47,750 bases of DNA. Source: Flavobacteriales bacterium. Lineage in GTDB: Bacteria > Bacteroidota > Bacteroidia > Flavobacteriales_G > JALEGO01. Position numbers and translations under genes: made by a program. The stretch covers positions 1 through 47,750 of the forward strand of contig JAHDHZ010000016.1 in NCBI GenBank assembly GCA_020631045.1. The letters are read 5' to 3'. Below are positions 1 to 8,957 of this stretch, one piece after another (the stretch's first letter is position 1; every line of letters starts with the position of its first letter). The notes beneath the pieces were generated by a model. That model saw nothing but the letters and a program-made list of their open reading frames with translations, searched no databases and was not told the DNA's origin.

Positions 1-559
1 TGTAAGACCGCTCATAAAGAGTTGTGACTTGCTGTGCGTAGGCCCAATCAAAGTAAGCTTTAGCAGCTAAAATAAGCAAGGCTCTTTTCTCAAATTCTTG
101 GTTAATGGCTTCAGCCTTGACTTGAAATTTTGCTTTTTGCAAGCTTGCTCTTCGTTTATCATAAAACAATCCGTTGCCAATTTGAGCTGAAAAACCTGCA
201 AACCATAAACCTTGCATAGGCACATTTTGCTCATCATTTAAGAACAACCCTCTATTGTTTTCATACCCTGTTAAAAGGTCTACTCCGAACCAAGTAGGAA
301 TTTTCACTCCCGCATTAAGATGAGAAAAATAAGTCTTGTCTTTAAAATATTTTTGATCTAAACCTCCTACCAGCTTAGGGTCAAAAGCGCCTCTTTGCTC
401 GAGTAAAAGCCCCTTTGCTTGTTCTACACTTAAAGTAGTATTGACAATCAAAGGATGATGCTCTTGCACCATTTTCATATATGCATCAAACAAAAGCGTA
501 TCTGCAAACAAGCCTTTACAACTCAACAAGAATATCAATATGACTATATTCAGTCTCAT
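1..559 (-). CDS. TolC-family outer membrane efflux protein, N-terminal part (cut by window edge)
   Basis: This reading frame starts at an ATG at 559 and stays open to the left edge, so only about 186 N-terminal residues are visible. It begins with a signal peptide (MRLNIVILIFLLSCKGLFA). It continues with the TolC pattern: a helix starting LLFDAYMKMVQEHHPLI, and later a long helical stretch (RRASLQKAKFQVKAEAINQEFEKRALLI) ending in AAKAYFDWAYAQQ. TolC proteins form the outer-membrane duct of tripartite export systems. The start codon overlaps the HlyD stop by four bases (ATGA), so it is the last visible gene of the TetR-ABC-HlyD-TolC operon and should complete that exporter. The family call is firm; the substrate is unknown. 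Confidence 0.85.
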   Translation of the reverse strand, partial: MRLNIVILIFLLSCKGLFADTLLFDAYMKMVQEHHPLIVNTTLSVEQAKGLLLEQRGAFDPKLVGGLDQKYFKDKTYFSHLNAGVKIPTWFGVDLLTGYENNRGLFLNDEQNVPMQGLWFAGFSAQIGNGLFYDKRRASLQKAKFQVKAEAINQEFEKRALLILAAKAYFDWAYAQQVTTLYERSY

Positions 560-1902
560 TTTTTCAAAGCGGCTTTTTCTTCTTTTTTATAAAAATCTGG
601 CGGAAAACTGTTGATCTGTCGCCACAACTCATACCAAATAGATACGTTGTTTAATAAAATCATACCATTGGTCGCGCTTCCTACCCTAAGGGCTTGTGGC
701 CAGTGGTATTCAGAAGTGTCAGGCGCAATTAAAATTCGGTATTTGCCATTCTCACTGATGAAATTGTCAACAGCAAATATTTTACCTCCAAACGTGCCAT
801 AACTCACATTGGGCCATCCTGAAAATACAATCGCAGGCCATCCATCAAACTGCAAACGCACCTCTTGTTCTTTGTTCATCAATGGCAAATCAATGGGGCG
901 CACATACGTCTCAACGGCCAGATCAAAGTTTTTAGGCATAATGGTTAAAATAGATTGCCCTTCTTTTAATGTTTCTCCAATACCCGATGAAATAGTTTTA
1001 GTCACATACCCATCTTGCGGAGCCAAAATATAATACATGCTGTTTCTTGCACTGTAATTTGCCAGATTGTTCTCTAATTTACGCACCTCAGCCTGAGCAT
1101 TGAATCGTGATGATTCATTGCTGAATTTATCGGCAGAAGCCTTGGCAATTTTATTGTCGTATTCTGCTTTTATGGCTGATAAATCTACTTGGGCATTCAA
1201 CAACTTATTTTTTGAAGCCAAAAATTTATTTTGTTTCTCATTTAATGAAGCTTTCGCTTTTTGGAGTTTTAACTTTTTATCTTCAAAATCAGTTTTTGAC
1301 TTTAAGCCAGCTTGATATAATTTATCTATTCGATCAAATTGAGCTTTTGCGATATCTATATTTGTTTGAGATGCTTCTAACTCTATACTGTCTATTTTAA
1401 TCTGAAGATTTGCCTGAATAATTTTATTTTCAGCCGCCTGAACTTTTAATTTTTTGTTGTTTACAAGCGCGCTAATTTGGGAGGATAGCGCTTGGGTTTT
1501 TTGCCCATAAAAATCTACTGAAGCTGATTTAGCATTTACCTGATCTTGAGTGTTAGTCACTAAATTTGGATCTAAATACTCAGATTTAATCTCTGAAATT
1601 CTAAGCAAAGTGTCTCCTTTTTGAACATAATCGCCCTCTCTGATGTACCATTTTTGAATCTGTCCTGAGATGGCGGCCTGTAATTTTTGTGGTTTTTGCT
1701 CAGGTCTGAGTGTAGTTACTGTACCTGTGGTTCTTACATTTTGAGTCCAAGGTAAGAACAAACACAAGACCATGATAATGGTAAACCAAATCAAAAACCG
1801 CTTTAAGCGCTTAGCAGACTTTAATTGTGATGTATAGTTTAGGGTTCTATACTTTTTTTGATCGATGTAATCGTCAATTTTATTTTTTGAAATATTTAAC
1901 AT
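556..1902 (-). CDS. HlyD-family periplasmic adaptor (membrane fusion protein)
   Basis: This 448-residue protein should link the inner-membrane ABC transporter to the TolC duct. One membrane segment lies at about residues 35-52, after a basic cytoplasmic tail. A first half-lipoyl motif follows (AISGQIQKWYIREGDYVQKGD), then a long alpha-helical coiled-coil region at roughly 120-285 rich in Lys, Ala and Gln. The second half-lipoyl motif (ILAPQDGYVTKTISSGIGE) and a beta-barrel-like C-terminus complete it. The order is typical of HlyD/EmrA adaptors. Its ATG overlaps the stop of the ABC gene (TAATG) and its stop overlaps the TolC start (ATGA), indicating translational coupling. The substrate cannot be read from the sequence. 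Confidence 0.9.
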   Translation of the reverse strand: MLNISKNKIDDYIDQKKYRTLNYTSQLKSAKRLKRFLIWFTIIMVLCLFLPWTQNVRTTGTVTTLRPEQKPQKLQAAISGQIQKWYIREGDYVQKGDTLLRISEIKSEYLDPNLVTNTQDQVNAKSASVDFYGQKTQALSSQISALVNNKKLKVQAAENKIIQANLQIKIDSIELEASQTNIDIAKAQFDRIDKLYQAGLKSKTDFEDKKLKLQKAKASLNEKQNKFLASKNKLLNAQVDLSAIKAEYDNKIAKASADKFSNESSRFNAQAEVRKLENNLANYSARNSMYYILAPQDGYVTKTISSGIGETLKEGQSILTIMPKNFDLAVETYVRPIDLPLMNKEQEVRLQFDGWPAIVFSGWPNVSYGTFGGKIFAVDNFISENGKYRILIAPDTSEYHWPQALRVGSATNGMILLNNVSIWYELWRQINSFPPDFYKKEEKAALKK

Positions 1903-3596
1903 TAGCGTAACAAGTCTTTTCTATCAAGGGTTTTCTCAGTGCATTTATGCTCAATGCTGCCTTGATCCATAACAATTAAACAATCTACTTTTTGAGCCAA
2001 ATACTTATCAGAAGAAACGGCAATCATTGTCCAAGGGGTGTCTTTAGAACATAGAAAATCAATGATTGAATCATGTTCACCTGAATCAATGTGTTCAAAA
2101 GAATCTTCAACCAATAATAACCTTGGTTTATCAGCAATACTTCTTGCCAACAAAAGCTTTTGCACAATACTTTCAGGCAAGTTTCTGCCTTCAGGTTGTA
2201 AAAACGTGTCTAACCCTAAATCAAGGCTATTGATGTAATGATCTAAATGCAAATTTTTAATTGCCCAGCGCACATTTTCAAGCGTTGCATTTGTTCTGCC
2301 AACCGTGATGTTCTCAAGTACTGTACCTTCAAACAACAACTCGTGAGAAAGACTATCACCAATGATAGAATGCAATGATTTTAGATCGACTCTTTTAAGC
2401 GCAACCCCATTAAATTTGACACTGCCTTCGTACTCATGGTACAAACCCGCCATTAAACGCAACAATGAACTCTTACCAGAACCGTTGGTGCCACATATCA
2501 TGATTTTTTCTCCTTTCTTGACCTCTAAACTAATGTTTGAAAGAGTCTTTCTCTTTGATTTAGGGTACTGAAAACTCACATTGTCAATTTCAATTTCTAA
2601 TCCACCCTCTTCAAGATTCTCAATTATGTCAACCCCACCGTGCCGCTCTAATTGTAGATCAGTCACAAAGCCCATTTTCTCAACAGATGTAAGCACATCA
2701 TAAATGGTCTCTAAACTCATGATAATTTTCTCAACAGAACTTAAAATCAAGATGATGATTACCTCAGCTGCAACAAACTGACCAATGTTCATTTGTTGTT
2801 CCATGACCAAAAATCCACCCACAGCCAACAAGCCCAATACAATCAAAGCTTTTAGACCAATCATCATGGTATATTGGCGTACCAAAACCTTAAAATGACT
2901 TTCTCTAGCACCCAAATACTTGTGCGTTTCTTCATCAGTTTTAGTGAGTTGAAAATCGGTGTTTCCTGCCAATTTAAAACTAGTGGCAGTTCTAGCTATC
3001 TCTTCTAACCAATGTAAGACCTTGTACTTGTATCCAGACTCTCGAATGCTTGTATCTAAAGCCTGTTGGGCTGTAAAACGAAAAATAAAATAAGTGATAA
3101 ACAACAAAGAGACACTAAACATAATAAAGAAGGGATGGTACAAACTTAAAAGCAAGAGGCCAAATACGATTTGAAGAATTGCGGTAGAAAAGTCAATCAA
3201 CAATTTTGGCAAGCCTTTTTGTAAAGAAATCGTATCAAAAAATCGGTTCATCAATTCGGGTGGATAATACTTATGAATCACATCCAACCGAATTTTAGGA
3301 ATGCGGTAAGCAAATTCAAAGGCCGCTTTGGTAAAGATTTTTTGTTGTAAATTCTCAGTGATTCTAAGTTGAGAGACTTGTAAAATACCTGTGGCAATTA
3401 CTCCACCCACAACAATTAACAGCAAGACGATCCAAGAGGTGTTTACACTGCCACCTTGAATTAAGTTGACAATTGCTTGAATACCCAAAGGCAAAGAAAG
3501 GTTAATTAATCCACTGAAAGCAGCAAACAAATAAATGTTGCGAATCTCTTTACTATCTGGTTTTAAAAGGTTAAAAAAGCGCTGAGTAGCATTCAT
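1902..3596 (-). CDS. ABC exporter with fused membrane and ATPase domains, degenerate ATPase motifs
   Basis: The protein has 564 residues. Residues about 20-310 form a six-helix ABC exporter membrane domain, and residues about 330-560 form the nucleotide-binding domain. Walker A is intact (CGTNGSGKSSLL). Other motifs deviate. The LSGGQ signature position reads LPESIVQKLLLARS. Walker B reads LLLVEDS, so the usual Asp-Glu pair appears as Glu-Asp. The H-loop position reads AVSSDK without His. No N-terminal C39 peptidase domain is present. It sits between the TetR gene (2-bp gap) and the HlyD adaptor (1-bp overlap), so it should energise a type I-like or efflux system. Whether the ATPase is fully active is uncertain because of the altered residues. 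Confidence 0.9.
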   Translation of the reverse strand: MNATQRFFNLLKPDSKEIRNIYLFAAFSGLINLSLPLGIQAIVNLIQGGSVNTSWIVLLLIVVGGVIATGILQVSQLRITENLQQKIFTKAAFEFAYRIPKIRLDVIHKYYPPELMNRFFDTISLQKGLPKLLIDFSTAILQIVFGLLLLSLYHPFFIMFSVSLLFITYFIFRFTAQQALDTSIRESGYKYKVLHWLEEIARTATSFKLAGNTDFQLTKTDEETHKYLGARESHFKVLVRQYTMMIGLKALIVLGLLAVGGFLVMEQQMNIGQFVAAEVIIILILSSVEKIIMSLETIYDVLTSVEKMGFVTDLQLERHGGVDIIENLEEGGLEIEIDNVSFQYPKSKRKTLSNISLEVKKGEKIMICGTNGSGKSSLLRLMAGLYHEYEGSVKFNGVALKRVDLKSLHSIIGDSLSHELLFEGTVLENITVGRTNATLENVRWAIKNLHLDHYINSLDLGLDTFLQPEGRNLPESIVQKLLLARSIADKPRLLLVEDSFEHIDSGEHDSIIDFLCSKDTPWTMIAVSSDKYLAQKVDCLIVMDQGSIEHKCTEKTLDRKDLLR

Positions 3597-3598
3597 AA

Positions 3599-4273
3599 TT
3601 AAGCAATTGTATTAAAGACCATTTTTTTATAAAACTCGACCACCGCATCTTCTTTTTTGCAAGTGTCAGTCAAACGTGGTAAGTGTTGAGCAAAATAGCG
3701 TTGCAAGTGTGCCCCTTCAATCATTGTGGTGATTAACATGTGTGGATATTTAAATTTAGGACTAATCTCAAGAATAATGGCACTAACTCTTGCCACAAGT
3801 TGTTTGTACCCTAAATACACCCCTTGTTTGTTCTCTTTGTCAACAGCACGGGTCAAAAAAGCTTTTGAAGCATCTTCAATGACAATGGCTTGTAGTTTGG
3901 TTTCATTGATGTGTGCAAACGCATCATCTTCTTCAATTTGGGTGGTGAGCAATACCACTGCTTTTTCTAATCGCTTTTTTGGTGATTCAATATTAGCAGT
4001 GCTAAATACCAATCTATACTCTAACCACGACCAATACCAAGTAATCAAATACAACAATAACTTGTGCTTACTTTCAAAGTATCGATACACTGAGGCTTCT
4101 GTACTTGAAATATGGGTAGCCAGTTTTTTAAATGTAAAGGCTTCAAAGCCTATTTTTTCAATTAAATCAACGCTGCCTTGTACAATTTTTTTACCCAACT
4201 CACTGCTTTCAGGATCTTTGATAAACGTGAATGGATGTACGTTGATTTTAATATTTGAAAGTATATTTTTCAT
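3599..4273 (-). CDS. TetR-family transcriptional regulator
   Basis: From the ATG at 4273 the protein has 224 residues. An upstream in-frame start at 4396 would add a hydrophobic leader that does not fit a cytoplasmic repressor and would overlap the divergent mscS gene, so 4273 is preferred. A TetR-type helix-turn-helix lies near residues 20-65 (LGKKIVQGSVDLIEKIGFEA, then TFKKLATHISSTEASVYRYF). The remainder is the helical ligand-binding domain. It is the first gene of the export operon, 2 bp ahead of the ABC gene. A palindrome six bases upstream of its start suggests it represses its own operon. The inducer is unknown. Confidence 0.88.
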   Translation of the reverse strand: MKNILSNIKINVHPFTFIKDPESSELGKKIVQGSVDLIEKIGFEAFTFKKLATHISSTEASVYRYFESKHKLLLYLITWYWSWLEYRLVFSTANIESPKKRLEKAVVLLTTQIEEDDAFAHINETKLQAIVIEDASKAFLTRAVDKENKQGVYLGYKQLVARVSAIILEISPKFKYPHMLITTMIEGAHLQRYFAQHLPRLTDTCKKEDAVVEFYKKMVFNTIA

Positions 4274-4279
4274 GAAAAA

Positions 4280-4299
4280 TACATTTGCATACAAATGTA
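4280..4299. promoter_or_regulatory. Probable TetR operator palindrome overlapping promoter elements
   Basis: TACATTTG-CATA-CAAATGTA is a perfect 8-bp inverted repeat with a 4-base spacer. It lies in the 87-bp intergenic space between the divergent TetR operon and mscS. Each arm also reads as TAnnTTTG, the Bacteroidota -7 element, in both directions. A bound repressor would therefore cover the promoter. A second, weaker pair (TTTTACT at 4304-4310, AGTAAAA at 4323-4329) lies beside it. Confidence 0.6.
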
Positions 4300-4360
4300 A
4301 TAGTTTTACTATTGATAATGCAAGTAAAATAATTAAAAAGTTAAATTGTAAATTTGAACT

Positions 4361-5212
4361 ATGTTTAATCAGTATCTTCCTGAGTTTATTCAGCAACTCA
4401 TTTTAAGTTTCATAATTGTATGTCTCACATTTATCTTAGCCTCTTGGGTGAAAAGAGCTTTTGATCGAATATTTACTCAAATCAAAAAGAGTGATAGTGA
4501 TTATACTAACTATGCCTTCTTGCGCTATTTCATCATAGCAGGAGTATACATTGTAGGGTTTGGTTTAGCCATTTATATGATTCCTAAACTAAGAAGTATT
4601 GGTGGTACTCTTTTAGCTGGGGCAGGAGTGTTTGCACTTGCCATTAGTTTTGCCTCTCAGCAAGCCTTGAGCAATATTGTGAGTGGTTTGTTTATTGTTA
4701 TTTTCAAACCCTTTAGAATAGGAGATCGCCTTCAGTTGCAAGATCAATCTTTGAGCGGGAAAGTAGAAGATATTACCTTGAGACACACTGTAATTCGAGA
4801 TTTTGAACAAAGAAGAATCATTGTTCCAAATACAGTGATTAGCGATCAAATTATCATCAACTCAGATTATTCAGACGATTACATTTGCAAGCACATAGAT
4901 GTATCTATAAGCTATGAGAGTGATCTTAAAGGGGCAAAAGCCATTATGGCCAGTTTGTGTGCTGCCCATGATCTAAGCATTAAAAGCAAAGAGGATCCCA
5001 CCTCAAATGTGCACGCTGATGATGTTTTAGTGCGCCTTGTCTCACTTGCAGAATCTTCGGTAAATCTCAGAGCTTGGGTGTGGGCGAAAAACTTTGATGA
5101 AGCATTTATATTGAGTTGTGATTTATTAGAGCAGATTAAAGAGCAGTTTGATCAAAAGGGGATAGAAATCCCTTATCCTCACAGAACTGTGATTCAAAAA
5201 AACAACATGTGA
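4361..5212 (+). CDS. MscS-family mechanosensitive ion channel
   Basis: A 283-residue small-conductance mechanosensitive channel of the inner membrane, expected to release solutes on hypo-osmotic shock. The N-terminal half has membrane segments at about 12-32, 50-70 and 82-105. The pore helix is Gly/Ala-rich (GGTLLAGAGVFALAISFASQ) and is followed by the conserved ALSNIVSGLFIVIFKPFRIG and a soluble beta domain (VEDITLRHTVIRDFEQRRII.PN). The length fits the compact MscS type. It is divergent from the TetR operon and overlaps the next gene by one base (TGATG), so mscS and the ThiF-like gene are co-transcribed. No functional link between the two is evident. Confidence 0.93.
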   Translation: MFNQYLPEFIQQLILSFIIVCLTFILASWVKRAFDRIFTQIKKSDSDYTNYAFLRYFIIAGVYIVGFGLAIYMIPKLRSIGGTLLAGAGVFALAISFASQQALSNIVSGLFIVIFKPFRIGDRLQLQDQSLSGKVEDITLRHTVIRDFEQRRIIVPNTVISDQIIINSDYSDDYICKHIDVSISYESDLKGAKAIMASLCAAHDLSIKSKEDPTSNVHADDVLVRLVSLAESSVNLRAWVWAKNFDEAFILSCDLLEQIKEQFDQKGIEIPYPHRTVIQKNNM

Positions 5213-6255
5213 TGTTAAGCCTAGAAGAAAAAAAGCAATATTCTAGACACCTTTTGCTTGATCAAATCGGTGAAAAAGGGCAATTAAAACTCAAAAACAC
5301 GCGCGTTTTAGTGATTGGAGCAGGCGGAATCGGCTCTCCACTTTTACAGTACATAGCCGCTGCTGGTGTTGGTAAAATTACCATTGTAGATGGTGATCGT
5401 ATTGAACAACACAACTTGCAAAGACAGGTCTTATTCACTATTCAAGATGTCGGAGCCTCTAAAGCTAGAGTGGCGCAAAAAAAATTGCAAGCCTTAAATC
5501 CTTTCATTGAAATTCATGCGCATGATACTTTTATAAATGCTGAAAATGCTGAAAAATTTATTACTGGGGTAGATGTTATACTTGACGGAAGCGATAATTT
5601 CTCAACGCGTTACCTGGTAAACGATACCTGCGTGAAACTTCAAAAGCCTTTGATCCATGGATCGATTCACAAATTTGAGGCGCAAGTGGCTATTTTCAAT
5701 GCTCAAAAAGAGGGTGGATATTCAGCTGACTTGAGAAGTTTGTTTGCTGAGCCTCCGCCATCTGAACTGGTACCTGATTGCTCAACAGTTGGAGTCATAG
5801 GCGCATTGGCAGGCATCTGCGGCTCACTCATGGCTTTAGAATTGGTAAAACTGGTTTGTAATATTGGTAATCCTTTAATTGAACAACTCTTAATTTTTGA
5901 TGGATTGAGCATGCAACAGCAAATATTAAGCTTTGAAGGGCAAAACCCATCCACCCAAAATAAAAACCAATCGCAAAACCCTTCAGAAATTTCTTATCAA
6001 GCCTTTAAAAACTTAGATAAAAAGACGATTCAACTCATTGATGTGCGCAGCAAAACAGAAGTTGAGGCTTTTAATATTGGAGGATTACACATTGCCTTAG
6101 ATAGCATTGAAGAAAATTTAGATAAACTCGATACTTCAAAGCAGATTATTGTGCATTGTAAAAGTGGAGCTCGAAGTTTAAAGGCGGCTGAAACGCTTAG
6201 AGAAAAAGGAATAAATGCGTTAAGTTTGAAGGGTGGAATTTTAAATTTCAAATGA
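5212..6255 (+). CDS. ThiF/MoeB/HesA-family adenylyltransferase with C-terminal rhodanese domain
   Basis: A 347-residue E1-like enzyme expected to adenylate the C-terminus of a small sulfur carrier (ThiS or MoaD type) and to supply sulfur through its rhodanese part. The nucleotide-binding motif is GAGGIGSPLLQYIAAAGVG, followed by VDGDRIEQHNLQRQ and a conserved RYLVND. Residues about 255-345 are a rhodanese domain with an active-site loop VHCKSGARSLKA carrying the catalytic Cys. The first CxxC zinc pair of E. coli MoeB is replaced by YSADLRSLF here, so zinc is probably not bound in that way. The ATG at 5212 overlaps the mscS stop; a GTG three bases upstream is a less likely start. Whether it serves thiamine or molybdopterin synthesis is open. 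Confidence 0.88.
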   Translation: MLSLEEKKQYSRHLLLDQIGEKGQLKLKNTRVLVIGAGGIGSPLLQYIAAAGVGKITIVDGDRIEQHNLQRQVLFTIQDVGASKARVAQKKLQALNPFIEIHAHDTFINAENAEKFITGVDVILDGSDNFSTRYLVNDTCVKLQKPLIHGSIHKFEAQVAIFNAQKEGGYSADLRSLFAEPPPSELVPDCSTVGVIGALAGICGSLMALELVKLVCNIGNPLIEQLLIFDGLSMQQQILSFEGQNPSTQNKNQSQNPSEISYQAFKNLDKKTIQLIDVRSKTEVEAFNIGGLHIALDSIEENLDKLDTSKQIIVHCKSGARSLKAAETLREKGINALSLKGGILNFK

Positions 6256-8957
6256 AAAAACTCATTGTCATCTCTTTATTCTTTTGTAGGTCTACAAGCT
6301 TGTTTTCACAACATTCTATCGCCAGAGATTGGAATGAAATCATCTTAGAAAATATTCGTGAAGATTTTGCAAGGCCTACTGTACATGCTAGAAATCTATT
6401 TCATTTATCTGTAGTGATGTATGATCTGTGGGCAGTGTATAATCAAAATGCCAATCCCTATTTTCTGGGAAACACCCTTGATGGATACCCAATAGATTTT
6501 GAGGCTTTCGATTTACCACAAGATAGAATTGCAGCAACACATCAAGCAATTTCTTATGCAGCATATAGGTTATTAAGACATCGATTTAGTCAATCACCCA
6601 ATCAAACCCTAGCCTACCAAAGACTTGATAATAAAATGAATACACTGGGTTATGATATTCAGTTTAATGCAGTAAACTATCAAGACGGTAACCCTGCTGC
6701 ACTAGGCAATTATATCGCACAAAAAATGATTGAATTTGGTTTGCAAGACGGGTCAAATGAAAGTAACGGATATGCAAATACCATCTATCAACCCTCGAAT
6801 GCACCCTTATACATGCCCATGTCTGGCAATGCAAATGTTCAAAACATCAATCTTTGGCAACCCCTTACTTTTGATGTATTTATAGATCAATCAGGAAATG
6901 TAGTGCCCATCAATACCCCCGAATTTTTGAGCCCTGAATGGGGAAATGTGCTTGGTTTTGCTTTAGATGCTAATGATTTAACCATTCACAATAAAAACAA
7001 TGAAGATTGGTACGTATACCATGATCCAGGCCCTCCGCCGCTGCTTTCAAATAATGCCAATGATTCGTTGAGTGCTCAATATCGATGGGGCTTTGAAATG
7101 GTGAGTGTGTGGTCTTCACATTTAGACCCTACAGATACCACCATGATTGATATTTCTCCTGCAAGTATCGGAAATATCAACCCCTTAGATTATCCTGATG
7201 ATTTTCAAAACTACGATCAGTTTTATAAATTTTTTGAAGGTGGAGATGCCTCTCAAGGTCACCAAACAAACCCCTTTACCAATATGCCTTATCAGCAACA
7301 ATGGGTAAAAAGAGCTGATTATGCAAGAGTTTTAGCTGAGTTTTGGGCCGACGGGCCTGATTCAGAAACCCCTCCCGGACACTGGTACACGCTTTTAAAT
7401 TATGTGAGCGATCACCCGGTTTTTGAAAAACGCTACAAAGGTCAATCAGATACGCTAAGTGCTCTAGAATGGGATGTAAAGGCCTATTTGACTTTAGGTG
7501 GAGCTATGCATGATTGTGCCATTACCGCTTGGGGCATCAAAGGATTTTATGATTATGTGAGGCCTGTGTCTGTCATTCGCCATCTGGCAGAACTAGGGCA
7601 ATGCTCAGATAGTACTGCTATGAATTACCACCCAAGAGGAATTGATTTGATACCTGGATATATAGAGCTTGTTCAGCCCACTGATTCATTGGCTTTAGTG
7701 AACTCAAATAACATTGGTGAGATTAAAATTTTGGCATGGCGTGGCCCTAATTTTATTTCTAACACCCAAACTGATCATGCTGGAGTGGGGTGGATTTTAG
7801 CCAAAGATTGGTGGCCTTATCAGCGCCCAAGTTTTGTTACGCCAAATTTTGCGGGATACATTTCAGGGCACTCTACATTTTCGAGTGCAGCTGCTCGTAT
7901 ATTAGAATTATTGACTGGAGATGCCTTTTTTCCGGGAGGAATGGGAGAATTTGAAGTAGAAAAAGATAATTTTTTAGTCTTTGAGAACGGCCCCTCAGAA
8001 AATCTCACCTTACAATGGGCAACCTACAAAGACGCCTCTGAACAAACAAGTTTATCAAGAATTTGGGGAGGTATCCATCCTCCGGCAGACGATATCATTG
8101 GTCGAAAAATAGGTACAAAAATTGCAGATGATGTCTTTGATTTGGTTGAAGATCTTTTCATCAAAGATCAAGACAATGATGGATGGTTGTTTGCTGAAGA
8201 TTGCAACGATACCAATGCCACTATTTATCCTGGAGCCATTGAGCTTTGTAATGGTATTGACGATGATTGTGATGGGCTCATAGATGATAGCATCACTATG
8301 TATACTTATTACAGAGATTTTGATGGTGATGGATTTGGCGATGCTAATCAACCAAAAGACACTTGCTCTGCTACTGACATACCTCTTGGATATGTTTACA
8401 ATGACTTAGATTGTAATGATCAAGACAGTTTGATCAATCCTTTGATTACTGAGCTTTGTAACGATGTAGATGATGATTGTGATGGATTGGTAGATGACAG
8501 TCTACAGATCTATACTTATTACATTGATTTAGACGGTGATGGATTTGGTGATGCACAATTTTTTATTGAATCATGTGATAGTGTTGCAGCTGCAAACTAT
8601 GTATCAAATAATCAAGATTGTAACGATCAAGATTACTTGATTTACCCTGGTGCAAATGAAATTTCAGACAATGGTATTGACGAAGATTGTTCTGGATCAG
8701 ATTTATATGTTCAAACAAGTGTTATATATGAGCCTACTATACACAGTATGGTCGTTAAATACAACTCTACTGATCCATCGCCCATATTGAGCGTGTCAAG
8801 CATAAAAGGTGAGGTTTTACAAGAAGAAAGTCTGAGCTTAAATCAACACTATTGTAGGGTTAGGCTTTCAGAAAAAATTATCCCTGGAATATACTACGTT
8901 AAAATCATTGATCAATATCAACAGTCAGTTGAGACTTATAAAATTTTGATTTTATAA
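6252..8957 (+). CDS. Secreted vanadium-haloperoxidase/PAP2-like protein with MopE-type repeats and T9SS tail
   Basis: The protein has 901 residues and overlaps the previous stop (ATGA). A signal peptide (KKLIVISLFFCRSTSLFSQ) leads into an alpha-helical domain with the three vanadate/phosphate-binding signatures: K-x6-RP (KGFYDYVRP, about 428), SGHS (FAGYISGHSTFSS, about 538) and SR-x5-H-x3-D (SRIWGGIHPPADD, about 600). Known members are vanadium chloro-/bromoperoxidases and acid phosphatases of the PAP2 superfamily. Residues about 638-818 hold three Asp- and Cys-rich MopE-like units (CNGIDDDCDGLIDD, CNDVDDDCDGLVDD and a shorter third one) that likely bind metal. The last about 75 residues resemble a type IX sorting domain. 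I infer a surface or released oxidase or phosphatase; halogen use cannot be read from sequence. Confidence 0.85.
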   Translation: MKKLIVISLFFCRSTSLFSQHSIARDWNEIILENIREDFARPTVHARNLFHLSVVMYDLWAVYNQNANPYFLGNTLDGYPIDFEAFDLPQDRIAATHQAISYAAYRLLRHRFSQSPNQTLAYQRLDNKMNTLGYDIQFNAVNYQDGNPAALGNYIAQKMIEFGLQDGSNESNGYANTIYQPSNAPLYMPMSGNANVQNINLWQPLTFDVFIDQSGNVVPINTPEFLSPEWGNVLGFALDANDLTIHNKNNEDWYVYHDPGPPPLLSNNANDSLSAQYRWGFEMVSVWSSHLDPTDTTMIDISPASIGNINPLDYPDDFQNYDQFYKFFEGGDASQGHQTNPFTNMPYQQQWVKRADYARVLAEFWADGPDSETPPGHWYTLLNYVSDHPVFEKRYKGQSDTLSALEWDVKAYLTLGGAMHDCAITAWGIKGFYDYVRPVSVIRHLAELGQCSDSTAMNYHPRGIDLIPGYIELVQPTDSLALVNSNNIGEIKILAWRGPNFISNTQTDHAGVGWILAKDWWPYQRPSFVTPNFAGYISGHSTFSSAAARILELLTGDAFFPGGMGEFEVEKDNFLVFENGPSENLTLQWATYKDASEQTSLSRIWGGIHPPADDIIGRKIGTKIADDVFDLVEDLFIKDQDNDGWLFAEDCNDTNATIYPGAIELCNGIDDDCDGLIDDSITMYTYYRDFDGDGFGDANQPKDTCSATDIPLGYVYNDLDCNDQDSLINPLITELCNDVDDDCDGLVDDSLQIYTYYIDLDGDGFGDAQFFIESCDSVAAANYVSNNQDCNDQDYLIYPGANEISDNGIDEDCSGSDLYVQTSVIYEPTIHSMVVKYNSTDPSPILSVSSIKGEVLQEESLSLNQHYCRVRLSEKIIPGIYYVKIIDQYQQSVETYKILIL

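Noticed and set aside
3726-4406. 226-codon open frame on the plus strand opposite the TetR gene
   Set aside because: It lies entirely opposite the clear TetR frame and its translation shows no family features.
8055-8700. Near-repetitive DNA in the haloperoxidase 3' part
   Set aside because: Explained by the MopE-type protein repeats; it is coding and not a CRISPR or mobile repeat.
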